64,000 nt of DNA from positions 53,541,702 through 53,605,701 of the forward strand of contig OX359264.1 of NCBI GenBank assembly GCA_947179155.2. The letters run 5' to 3'. The stretch comes from Hedera helix (Eukaryota > Streptophyta > Magnoliopsida > Apiales > Araliaceae). Under the pieces are notes generated by a model. That model was not told the DNA's origin. It saw only the letters and a list, made by a program, of their open reading frames with translations, and did not search any database. Of this stretch, positions 27,070 to 39,500 are shown piece after piece. The position numbers and the translations under genes were made by a program. Numbering within the stretch: the stretch's first letter is position 1; every line of letters begins with the position of its first letter.

Positions 27070-27306
27070 GGGAAGCTAAGTGGTTGTCAAACCAAACGCA
27101 ATCTTCTGCCCATACAAGAAATTGGTCAACTCGGCCACAAATCAATATAGAAAGTTAAGCGGTCGTTAAACCAAGAACAAATCCTCTGCCCATACAAAGA
27201 ACTGTTCAACTCAACTACTATATTAATATAGGAAGCTAAGTGGCTCTAAAACCAAGTACAAATTCCCTGCCCATACAAAGAATCGTACAACTCAGCCACT
27301 AATATG
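27070..27306. repeat. Three tandem units of about 80 bp
   Basis: Units start near 27070, 27150 and 27231. Each has ggaagctaagtgg or a variant, aaaccaa, ctgcccatacaa and caactc.gccac or a variant. The spacing is 80-81 bp. Confidence 0.85.
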
Positions 27307-27862
27307 AGTCATCGATTAAAAACCCACAAACCTCTAACTTCTCTTAACTCGATATGAATTTTGTCAATTCATACCTTATCACACTCAACACTTCAAGAGT
27401 CCACTTATTACTATTTCACAGTATCTTCATTGTTATAGCATCATGCTATCAACACAACCTCTTAATCATTTAACAGACCATTTGTCATTCCATGATTTTA
27501 CTATGATCATCGTGATCTTATAACACAATTGATTTTACTGTACTATTTCTCCTTTATTCTAGGATCATTTAATTTTATCATCTTATCATTCATCTCTGGT
27601 CATTTTACTGTACGATCCTTCTCTTTTTAAATTCTTGAATCAAGTGGTCCCTGATTCTTATTCCATTTATTTGGATTATACTCATTGAAGATCCTTCTTT
27701 AAATCTTTTCATATATCTATGTATCTATATAGATTTATTTTCTCCTTTATGAACTGTATATGTTCATTTCTAAACTCTATTTGAGTTTATCCTGTCACTG
27801 TCTTCATTATCTTTCCATGATTATAGCCTAAGGTACTGCTACCTAAGAACTATAACCTATCA

Positions 27863-27874
27863 GCTTTGATACCA
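27863..27874 (-). other. LARD primer binding site
   Basis: TGGTATCAAAGC on the minus strand, three bases inside the 5' LTR. It differs at one position from TGGTATCAGAGC, the complement of the initiator tRNA-Met 3' end. Confidence 0.85.
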
Positions 27875-27877
27875 TCT

Positions 27878-30800
27878 TGTGACGACCCCGAATCCGGGTT
27901 CCTTGAACCTCGGACCCGGTTCAACACGAGTACTACTTTTCCTTATTGTTCATGAATTTTAACAATATTATAATTGCTAAATAATCATTTATTTACAATT
28001 ATATAACATCTCCTTCTATTCCAGAATCGAAATCTTTATACATTCCTAGTATGTCTCAATATCATACATGATACTACATTCTATTACAATCAATTTGAGT
28101 ATTTAATACTCATATAACATACCAACTAAGTCTTATGCTACAGAATCATTTACCTGTCCAATTCGGACTGATATCTACAATAGATATTTAGATCTTCAAT
28201 GGAAGTAATATATTTTCCTGTTCCTTGTTCTTTATCGAGAACTTCAGGTAACTAGCCTTATCTGAAAATGTTGGTTTAGGCAAGAGTGAGCACGACGGCT
28301 CAACAAGTTCAACAGCTACACATAACACATTACATGCTTCACATAAAATTTACAATTTATACTAACATCATGTTTTTCATGCATTTCAGTTTATGACATA
28401 CTGCTCATGCATATCATGCCTCGCATTTAATCTATGCTTCATGTCTAACCTCTATCATGACATATAGTTCAATACAGAACAATTGTCTTAAATCAACTAC
28501 CGCATATCAACAATTCAAATCAACTTATTGCACAAAGGCACATTAAAACATCTTTGCACATAACCACATATGAGCACATCTCAGTTTAATAACAAACTTA
28601 TAATTCATGCACATAATACAACACGTTCTGAAAAACTTGCCTGAACTTGTATAACCAGCTTACGTTAATCTTTCACGTTCCTTGCACCACCTACACGGTA
28701 TGTGAGATCAACGGTGCACAATATCAGTCAAAGTTTGACTCAATACTAAATCTTATTTTAAAGATATTTATTTCTTCTTATCATCCCCTTTATTTAATAA
28801 GGTTAATTTCATATTTTAATCTCTCTTTGACTTGACTCAGTGTTTCATATTCAACACCATAAATCTTTTGTTCGAAACTATGCAATTCTGACATTTATTA
28901 ATGTCACTGCATTAAAACTTGGACCCTATATTTATTTAGGTCGATCCACCAATTAATCACTAATGTACCATACCCTTGGTTTAACTTAATCACATCATTT
29001 ATCTCGATACTTATCATAATATTACCCACCTTGGATAATATTTTAAATTTTACTATCAATTAGTAATAACTTATAATGTTATTTAATTGTTAAATAACAC
29101 TTTAAATAATCATTACTATTATTAATTTATTTTTAATAATAGTTTACCTTAATCATTATTATTAATCTTTTAATAATAATTTAATTGCTTGCTAATATTA
29201 TTACCCTTTAATAATATTTTAATTGACTTCTCATTATTATCAATCATTTTAATAATAATTTAATTGTTCATCAATATTATCAATCATTTAATAATATTTG
29301 AAATCCTCACGTATCATTAGTAATTATTTAATAACGATTCAACCCTTAACTATTATTACCCAATAGTTAATTACTTGTTAAACAATATTATTAATTCTTT
29401 AATAATATTCTAAATCTTTATTTATCATTATTATTTATTTAATAATGATTTAACTCTTAACTATTATTATTTAATAGTTAATTAAATGCTAAATAATATT
29501 ATTAATCCTTTAATAATATTTTAAATTAATTACATATCATTATTAATTATTGAATAATGATTTAATTCTTAACTATTATCATACTCTAATATTATTAATC
29601 TTTTAATAATATCTTAATCATTTCCTAAACTTATAAACAATTTATTTTAATTGTTTACACTTTACTAATTAATGCATTTTTATCATTCTAAAATGCCAAA
29701 CCCATAAAATTTTATCAACAATGACTAAATCCCTCATAAAAAATCTGCGTATACCGTATATAGGATTTCCAAGCCATAAATCCTATTTTCTAAATTTTCA
29801 ACATCACATCACATAATTAATTCATTTACTCATAACTAGTCCATTTCCATGAAAATACCAAATTAGTTCTAAAAATTCTTATTTTCTGGTATTTGACAGG
29901 ATATAGCTCCATATTGAACATATATTTTTCTCGTAATTTTTAAAATTCATTTACTAGTTTTAAATAGCCCAAAATAATCAGATCTTGCACCATTTATCAT
30001 AAATTATTCCTTTTTTAGAATATTATGAAATTTTCAGGATTAGTTCCTGTTATCATAGAAAAGCTCCTGCATAAATTTCATATTTTTCTGAGTTGTACAC
30101 AAAAAGTTATTTTGATACATTTCTAAAAATCACACTTTATTGTAAAATCCATAACTTGAGTTTTACACAATCAAAAATCACCATCTTTTTACTAGACTCA
30201 GTTAGCTCATCAAACTATCATTCCAAAAATATTCAGAATTTTTAGAGAAATAAAAGTGGACGAAACTGCCCCTGGACCAAACTGAACAGTAACTATTTTT
30301 GGCCTTTTCAGATTTTCGGACAGTTTTGGGGTCCTTCACGGAAACGATTATAAAACGAAATCTACAACTCCGATTAAGGTCCAGTCGGAGGCGTTGGACT
30401 CGTATTTTCCTAAACTATAGTTTTCATTTATCAAACACAAAATTTGGAGTTGTCTAGGTCTCGAAAAACAGTGTTAAAGGGGCTGATCAGTAGCTAATTT
30501 TTCTGATTTTTCAACATGGATGTGTTTTACTAAAAATTCCATAACTTGCTCATTTTAAATCGGATTTTAGTCATTCAACTTGGAGAATCTTCATATTTCA
30601 TGGATCTATTACCCAAAATTGACGGATCACAAATCCGACTTACGGATCGTGAACAGTAATTCCGTGAAGGGGCTGCTACGTATTAGATTAACTTGTTTTC
30701 GTCGGTAAAAATTTATTCAATGAGTTTGATGAAATTTTTCATCACAAACACATATAAAAACCCATGTTAAACCCATCAAACTATGAATATACATATATTA

Positions 30801-32484
30801 CATAGTTAAAGACTTCTAGACCATCAAAACAAGTTTTGATCGGTTAAAAATATATTTTAACCGTTTAAAACTTATTTAAACAACAAAAATGAAATTAAAA
30901 AGGTTTGGAGTACTTTTTAACCTCTTAGACATGGATGATCTCCTTCCTCTTGCTAGGAGCTAGGCTTGTGACTCCACCTTGATCATTCTCTAGCAACTTT
31001 CCTTAGTGGATCATCCATTTCTCAAAGCTTGCTAGCTTTTCTCTAGAATACTCTCTCTTTCTCTCTAGGAGTTCTTGAAAACTAACTAACAAACATAACA
31101 AAATGTTGATGGATGCTATATATAGACCCTCCCTAATCACCATTAACCTTCACTAATCAACTAGTGTTGGTGAATTTAAGGGTTAACCAAGCTTACTATA
31201 GCTTGAATGACCTATTGAGTGACATTTTGATTGACCAATGGAATGACTAGGGTTGGTGGGGAGTTGTTGAGACATTTTACACTCCAAATTCACCAACAAA
31301 CAACCTTTCATGTGGGGCCCCCTCCAAAATTCGGGATTCCTCTTTTATTACATCACTTTAGCTTTATTTTTACATCTTATATCATTATATAAGTATTCAT
31401 ATATATATACACCAATGTATATATATTGACCACCACTTTGACTTCCATTTGGGCTCCACATTGGATCAAATTAATATTTCTATTGGGCTCATCAATTAAA
31501 TTTGTTTGGGCTCAATTTAATTATTACATTGGGCTAATATTAATTACCCTATGTTACATTTAATTAAAACAAGCATTGGGCTTGGTTAATTATTACATGA
31601 ATCAATGTTCAAATTAAATTATATGAACTACTAGGTTAATTAATTTGACCTAGTTTAATACCCCATTTGGACTTATATTATAGTCCAATTAAATATGATT
31701 TAATTTATTCTACCACATTGGGTTACATAATTAACTCATCCATAGTTAATTCTCATCACCACTTTCCTTTCTCTAACAATTAACCAATGTTTGGTTAATG
31801 CTCTCCCATGTCTACCAACTAGGGTTATTCAATTAACCCTACATTAGTTAATTCTCTACACTCAAAAATATTTTCCAACACTTTGACCATCATTTGACTT
31901 TTAATGGTTTGGGCTACATAACTTACTTTTTATTGGCTCTCTTATTTAATTACCCATTTCATGCAAATATCTCCATATTGGGCTTACATCTATAACAACT
32001 TATTAATTAAGTAAATTACTTAATTAATTAACTTCTTAATATTGTCCTTCTAGGCAATATTCCACTTCCCTACTTGTTACTCATAACCTTAATTCATAAC
32101 TTATATAATTAATTCAATTAATTATATTACATGACTTTTCTTTTTAATCCATACTAAAACTAATTAATTTATTAGTTTTATTAAGTATTTAATTTACTTC
32201 ACACATCATCTTGTTTGACTAACAAACTCAACTATAGGTGTATATATATAAATATTAATATATTCACCTTCACTTCTCAATTGAATTTCTTTCTTAAATA
32301 AATTATCTACCTGCATCATTAAAATATTCTCACATTTAATTTCTAACAAATTATTTATGTTAAAAAAAAAATGTTTACCCATTTTCAACACATCTTCCTT
32401 TTCACCTTCTAGGTTTAAACCTTAACCTTAAATAAAATCAATTAAGATATTATTTAAAATTTTGAAATTATTTGGGATATTACA
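27878..32484 (-). repeat. LARD 5' LTR (right copy)
   Basis: 4607 bp, nearly identical to the left copy at a constant offset of 6931. It should contain the promoter of the element on the minus strand. I cannot place the transcription start. Confidence 0.93.
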
Positions 32485-32706
32485 CTAACCATGCCGCTGG
32501 TGAAGATTGTAGAGCGTAAATTCTTTATGATGAATTCTGGAGCCAAGTAGTGAATCATAGAGTTGTCATGACTTACCTGGTTTGATCTTCTATAAAGATT
32601 TTTCTGTTCTGACTTATTGAGTAAAAAAGATGTCATCTTATATTAATTCTCTTATATTGTTTCAGATGCTTCTTATCTATAAATTTTTTTATCCCTCCAC
32701 TCCTAC
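32485..32706. other. Flank between LARD and MITE
   Basis: Starts with the right CTAAC target duplication. A minus-strand frame at 32636-32575 ends in a perfect donor-like GTAAGT, but I could not link it to a gene. Confidence 0.35.
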
Positions 32707-32808
32707 TAGGGTGTTCATCCGGTTTAAATTAAATTGAATCGGATATCAAATTTATTCAAAATTCGGTACCGGTTAAACTAGTATATCAAAAAAAAATAAT
32801 AATAATAA

Positions 32809-32866
<58 letters not shown>

Positions 32867-33164
32867 TATTATTAGTATTATTTTTTATAAATTCGGTACC
32901 GATATTGGTACCGATTGAACTGGTGTATCAAAAATAATAATAATTATTATTAGTAGTAGTATTTTCTTATTAATTATTTAATAATAATAATAATAAAAAT
33001 AAAAATTGTATAACGGATACTGTCCGGTATATACCAGATCACCAAAGTACCGAACCGATTATTCCAGTATATTGAATCGGTTATTATTTATATCGAATCG
33101 TCTAATTCAGACCGATTTAATATACACAAAAAATTGATTGGATTGATTTTTTTGAACACCACTA
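32707..33164. mobile_element. hAT-type MITE, copy 2
   Basis: Ends TAGGGTGTTCA... and ...TGAACACCACTA enclose 458 bp. The flanks actcctac (32699-32706) and actccaac (33165-33172) are an 8-bp target duplication with 7 of 8 matching. It shares the GGTACCGgtt-type subterminal motifs and the AAT-rich centre of the element at 12672-13170, so the two belong to one family. An AT dinucleotide run lies at 32814-32862. Confidence 0.75.
32814..32862. repeat. AT dinucleotide microsatellite
   Basis: About 24 AT units inside the MITE. Confidence 0.9.
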
Positions 33165-33172
33165 ACTCCAAC

Positions 33173-36100
33173 TGTTCACAAAAAAAAAGTAAAAAAAGAT
33201 TGTCATACTGTGAAGTAGTGACAATTACCAAACACAGCAATGGAGCTATTTCATGGATAAGACAGACTGATAGAATTGAAGAATAGTCGGTTCTTTCTTG
33301 TCTGTACAAAGTTCCAAATTTAAAAAAGTAGATATTTTTGGAATTTTCCTCGTGTATTTTATTTCCTCTTATGGAGGTGAAGACTACTACCATCTCATCT
33401 TGAGATTTCCCAGCTGTATCCATCTTTCCACTTGATGAGATTCATATTATCGACTCTTTTATTAAATTAATTAAAAAAGAAAAAAATAAAGAAAGAAAAT
33501 ATCTAAATTCTACTTCTTTTATTTTAAATTATAAGATTAATATTAATTTTTTTAAAATTAATTTTAAAAAAATTCAAATTCAAGATTGACATAAATTTAT
33601 TTAATTTATGTTAATATAGTCATTAATATTATAAACTATTTAAAAATATTATTAATTAAAAGATTTATTCTTTTTAAAATTTAAATAAATTATATCAATT
33701 TTAAATTTAAAAATATCTCAAATTAAATTAAATTATTTTTAATATTAACCTATAAATTGAAATGGAGAGCCTATATTTCAAATAAAAATTAGCATTCACT
33801 TATACTCGAAAGAAGAGATAAGTCTATAAACATAATTTTGAGATGCAAACTCAAATATAAATTTTATCAGCGTCATTAATAAATAGAGTTTGACACGAAT
33901 TTTTATATTAAATTTTATTTTTTAATAATAAAAATAATTTTTTTTTTTAAATTTATGTTTTAAAATTTATATACTTAGATTTATTCCGAAAAAAATGTAA
34001 AGACGTAAAGAGACGTAACAAAAGGGAAAATACCAAAAAGTCTGTGTACCCCATTAAAGGGCCCCCCAACAACAAAAAGGTCAATTATGAGTACGACTGT
34101 CCACTAATGTGACTAACGACCTACTCAAATCCTTGCTTACCCAAAAATATCAAATCCTTGCTTACCCAAAAAGTTTAGGTATTAGTAATTGATAAATAAG
34201 GTAGCTGACACCCATGTGTGATGTGTGCCCCCAAGGTCCATTATTATTGTACTCAATTATTAGATTAGTCCAAGTTATAAGAAAATTATTTCCACTTGTA
34301 ATTACCTTATTATTTTGATAGTGCGAGTGATAATTTTTTGCTCTATTAATCTTTTTTTTTGTGTCTGTGAATAAAAGACATTGTTCGATTATATCCTCTC
34401 CAAAATTATGTTTGCAAAATGATAACATGAAATCAACCAATTAAACAGGGTATAATGGGTAATTAAGTTTTTTTTTTTTGAGGCATTAGAAACATCAATT
34501 GAGCTTATAACAAACTTTTAGATACAAAAAGAATATCGTTTTCTTTGACATTTTGAATTTCTAACTTATCGTTTTCTGATTGTGCTTAGTGATAAATTTT
34601 TGCTCTCCAAATTTTGTAGTGTCTGCGAATAAAAAAATTACAGTTTGTTTATAATCTCTCCGAAATTATGTTCACAAAATAATAATCGAGCAATCAAACG
34701 AGGTACAATAGGTAATCAAGTTCTTCGTTTTCTCTGAGTTTTGAACTCACGACTTGTGTTGTTTGAAACACTTGTTACCGTGCACATTACTACTAAGCTT
34801 ACCCTTGGGGTTGGTAAACAAGATTTATCAAAAAGAGAAACATGTGGTACCATACAAAAAGGAAACTAGCTTTTGTTTACTATTTCTTCTTCGAAATGGG
34901 GCATGTGATGTGCCCCAACTCATACCACGAGGGCAAGTGGCCATACATGAAGTGAAGGTCTAACACAACTTCCAAACTCCAACATAAGTGATGCAAGCCA
35001 CAGCCTGAAAAACTCCTCAACTAAAGATTTTTCCATCTCATTCAAGATTATATATGTAAACCAATATATACACAAATATTATTTATTTTATTTTATTTTA
35101 AGTTTAAAGAAGGATGTTAACAATGTAAGCACATGGGAGACTATAATTCAAACTTGCAACCACACATGAACCAATATTTAGCCACACTTTCTTGCTTTTC
35201 ATCTTCTATGTCAAACACAGTTGGCTTGGTATAGAAAATCAAAATCGGAGTTAATTGAATACCTTAACAAGAAAATGCCTATAATAATTCTCCTCAACTA
35301 ACATTTTAATAGTATTTTTTCTTTTTTGTAGTCTACAGATTATGTAGAGGGAACTTGTATTTAAGTTTCTACGAATTCATTCCCACGTTAACGTTAAGGG
35401 AATTAATATTACCAAAAATAAAATAAAAATAAAGGTAAGGGTATTGATATTTCCATAATTCCATTGGTGAAATTGATATTTTACACGACTTTTTATACAT
35501 AAATAGTAAATAAAACCCTGTTTATATGAGTGAAACATTTTTAAAATAACAATTTTTACATATCAAAATAACAATTCTCAATACCTCTTTCGACTTCCAT
35601 TGAATCTAGAAATGGGTTTGGATGTGTCCATCTTTTGAGAATACCCAAGGCTCGAGACAATTCTCTCTAAAAAGTAACCCCACAAATTCAGGAGAAGGGG
35701 TACCAGGGGTGCCATTTCCGAAAGAAACTAGAGCTTAGCCTTTTTTTCATTACCATTCAAGAGTTCTTATTTATTTTCACATCCCTTTAAGACTCCGAAA
35801 AATGAACAAATTTATTTTCTTAAAAACACATACAAAATCCCGATCTCACCGATCATTCCAAACCTCATCGATTGAATCACTCCTTTAATTTATATAGTCT
35901 TCCGCCTTCCTACACGCACGCCCACAATAATGCCTCCTTCCTACACGCGAGCCCACAAGAATGCCTCCTTGGTTTGGTACGAATATAAATGAACACAACA
36001 AATTAACACCACACTCGTAAGAGAGACATTCTGGCTTGTGAAAATAACACTTTCCATTTTATATTGATTGCATAGGAAGGCATGGCTAATAGAACTTGAA

Positions 36101-36593
36101 AGATCAGCATGTACAGGAAGAATTACTTGTACCATAGTTAAGGGAGCTTGCACCAAGACTCGCTCTCAACAACTATATTTTCACCCTCAGAACAATAAAA
36201 ATAATGTCCACGCGGAAACCAGATGCAGAATAGGAAATGAACATGCAGGAATTTTTTTAGCAGGAAAACATATTCCTTTGGCATAGAAGAGTTGATGATT
36301 AGAAATTTTTAACAAGGTAAAAACTTTAAATATGAGCCTGGGAATCCACACTAAGATAGAAACGGACTCTCGTTTTAATAATCTTTTTCTCTCCATGTGG
36401 AGAGGGTGAATCCAGACATCGTGCAGACAAGGTACATTCTAGTTCACATTTCAAAATACTAGAGCAATCAAATCTTGGACATCTCCGTTCTTCCTTTTTT
36501 TATTTCTAAAAACCAAAACAAATAGGGTTGAACTCAAAAAGGTTTTGGTCCTAAAGAAAAGGTGAAACCAAGAACCTGTACACAGACCTAACA
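33173..36593. other. Intergenic DNA between LARD and ATPQ
   Basis: Mostly AT-rich. A minus-strand frame from an ATG at 33423 is open for 111 codons; its first 30 or so look protein-like, but it matches nothing I know. About 34325-34470 and 34590-34735 are two diverged copies of one segment. From 35590 to 36590 I see nothing recognisable except ATPQ 3' flank at the end. Confidence 0.4.
34325..34735. repeat. Diverged direct duplication
   Basis: Both copies carry tttttgctct, gtgtctg.gaataaaa, aatc.ctctcc.aaattatgtt, caaaat.ataa, and ggta.aat.ggtaat.aagtt in the same order, about 265 bp apart. Confidence 0.6.
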
Positions 36594-39500
36594 TCAGTAG
36601 CCCCAGTAATCATTTCGGATTTCATCATCGAACTTCTTCTTTAGCTCTGGATGCTTAGCAAAGTATTCATCTGCAGTCATGGTACTGAGCTTATTCTGTT
36701 ATGACAGAAGAAACATATGAGAAATTAAACAAGAAAAAAAAAAGCAGGCAGCAACATTAACAACAAATGAATAAAGTTTAAAAGCAAGATAAAAAGGAGA
36801 ACATGTGAATAAACAAAAAAACTTGACCAAACTACTATGACACCTTCAGCTCTTGGACCTCCGCAATTTCTTTTTCTAATCTTTCGGACTCCTCCAAGGA
36901 TTTCTGCTCTGCTTCTTTGAGTTCCACCAACTGAAAGTCAAAACACAGCTTTTTGTTAAAAGGTTCTTCCGCAATCTAAAGATAATGCCCTACCCATCAT
37001 TTCTCTACGACAAACCCGTTAACAAAGTAAATAGTTATTAAATTTTACATATAATTAGAGCAACACTAAATTATCTTTACACGAAATTAGAGATTTTTAT
37101 ACGAGCCTTTAAAGTTTACTAATGATCTCTGTAGTTTTCATTTTAGCATATTGAACAATTCTCTTGCTGGAGTTACACAAGGAATGTCTGAAGACCAGGC
37201 AGCAGTCATCCTTCTCTTTTCTTTTTCTCTTTTTGGGTGTAACTGCAGCAGTAATTCTTTCAAACGAGGTGATATTAAAATTTCTAAACTGAAGAAATTC
37301 TAGTGATTTTAAGTTGTTCTAGAGACGTGCAGTATAAAAATGAATTAGAAATTGAGTACCATAAAGAAGTTTTATCAATTTTTTATAAAAAATCTTGTGA
37401 CGTAGAAATGTCGATCATGCTAAAGAGAAAATGTTGAGTAGAGTTGAAATATTGATGCTGCTAAAAAGAAAGGAAGAGATGGTGAAATAAAGATTGATAA
37501 AGTATAAACTAAATAAGAGTTATGACCAGTGAATCAAACTTGGGTATGTATTGAGGAGTGACGGTGTCCACATACTTCGGAATTTCAATACCTGCAAAGC
37601 AACAGACATTTCAACACGAATAATGCAAAGTAAAGCAAGAAATCTAACAAACTAAAGGGATTCAGATCCAAACCAGAGTGCTTCAATGCTAAATACTATT
37701 ACTAAGATCTCACTATGCAGCAAACATTTATTTATATCACGAGCATGAGATCCATGAGGACAGTTGTTAAACTTATCCCGACTCTGGACTCGTTCTCAAG
37801 CTTCAGTGAGTAACAGAATACCAATGAATTTCATTGCAGAAAGCTGAACTAATGAAATCGAATTCAAGGCAGTAATGAGTGCAACAGAGGATCATCTTCT
37901 GTGTAAACCCGGAAGCTGCAAAAATATTACCAAGGAAAATATGTTCTAATTTTTACAAGCACCTTCAAATATTATTATTTTTTGACAAGTGCAGGTACCT
38001 TCAAAAGATTACGCAAGCAAAATTCATTTAGACTGATTTAGTACATGTTACATCTACACTCGAATTAGTTATGTCAATGACTCAAGGGGTAATGGATGGA
38101 TGCAGTAGATGATCCAGTAATCACTTTAACTTTTAACTGAAAGAAGAAGATGCTATTAAAGGTATTACAAGTGAGTAAAGTTAGATCTTATACTTCATAC
38201 GACTTGTCAAAAACTAAACGAAAATAATAATAATCCAATGCTTCATGTGGTTCATTTGATTTGTACTCATTGAGATTTACTTCAGATCTAACAGTTTGTG
38301 GTCTTTGAGCCTGTGATGCAGGAAAAAATGCATACTTCCAACCAAAGTAAAGTTCTTCCACGTCTTTGGTCTTGGTATGATTCTTAGAGCACCAACATAA
38401 CACAGTCCGCAGAATCTCCAAGCAGTCTGCATCCAAGTCATAGCTTTAATGTAGTTTCATCCAATGATTTCTAGTCAAACACTAATTATGTCCTCTGGTT
38501 GGTTCTAAGATAGTATCAGTAGTTGGTTCAAAAAGGATATGATAATGAAGGGCCAAGTCTAGAAATAATCAGCAAGACTAGGGGGTTGGAGGAATAGACA
38601 TGCCTGATCCGTTTGCTCTAATAGGAAAATATCATGATTGTGTTTTTTAATTACAAAATCCTCGAAATCTCTAGGGAAACGTAGTTTGCAGCAGCAGATT
38701 TCATTTTGAAGCAATTTGGAGAGTCTCATAAAAAAACGTATGGTGATTCTCACCTAAATTTCCAATTTCCATTACCAATCAAGGGATGTCAAAAAATTTC
38801 TACCGAAAAGAATGACAAGTAGGTAGCTTAATGAGTTTATGAGGGTAACATATAAATCAGTATAGCAAGAGAAAGACTCATGAATTGATAAAAGAAGAAA
38901 CAAAGTAATATGAATGTAATACCAGAGCATTTTGGATCCATAAAACACATTACCGCAATGTAAAAACTTGTAAAAGAAAAAACAAAGGCAACTTACTTGT
39001 TAGCAATCATTATCAGACAAATGTCAGAAAATATACTAAAAAAATTATGGCAATATAAATCAAGAGGACTTTATGCAATTATATGAAATATCTGGCCATC
39101 TTGTAAGAAATCAGCTGAAAAGTTAACATGGAATTGGAAAGCGAATTCTCAACAAAAATAGGTTTATAGCTCCCCCTGAATGAAACAACAACATGCGCAT
39201 AGGATTGGAAAATAAAAGAAAGCATCATAATTAGTTAACAAAGCAAAGAACATACTGTCATATGCTTCCTTGTACATATCAACCAAGCGAGAACCAATTC
39301 CTTTCCTGTAGTATTCCCAGTCTACGGGTTCTGGTTCCTGTATGAGTTTTAGAAAAAATATGAATAAATAAAATAATTACTAGCAATTTTAACAGATTAT
39401 TAGTAAAAAGTAATTTAAGATGATCACTTAAAAAGAAAGAAAAGAAGAGAAAAAGGAAAATAATCGCCGCGTCTCGTTATGGTGTTGTGACAACTATGAT

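Larger units (their letters stand above)
25567..27862 (-). other. LARD internal domain, non-coding
   Basis: No ORF resembles gag, protease, RT or integrase on either strand; the longest, 77 codons at 26172-25939, is not recognisable. Two short repeat groups lie inside it (26244-26344 and 27070-27306). The domain might carry packaging or dimerisation signals, but none can be identified from sequence alone. Confidence 0.75.
20947..32484 (-). mobile_element. LARD-like non-autonomous LTR retrotransposon, complete
   Basis: Two 4607-bp direct repeats (20947-25553 and 27878-32484) enclose a 2324-bp internal domain, with perfect 5-bp target duplications CTAAC at 20942-20946 and 32485-32489. Read on the minus strand the LTRs start TGTAATATCCC and end GTCGTCACA. 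A PBS, TGGTATCAAAGC, lies three bases after the right-hand LTR, so that copy is the 5' LTR. A polypurine tract precedes the left-hand LTR. The internal domain has no gag or pol. Very long LTRs with a short non-coding interior fit the LARD class, which depends on an autonomous partner. The LTR and PBS style resembles Ty3/gypsy chromoviruses, an inference only. Confidence 0.92.

Noticed and set aside
33088..33423. 111-codon minus-strand ORF beside the MITE
   Set aside because: Only the first part looks protein-like, the end runs into the MITE, and no linked exon could be placed.
38188..38436. 82-codon ORF in ATPQ intron 2
   Set aside because: No recognisable domain and no start context; the ATPQ frame does not need it.
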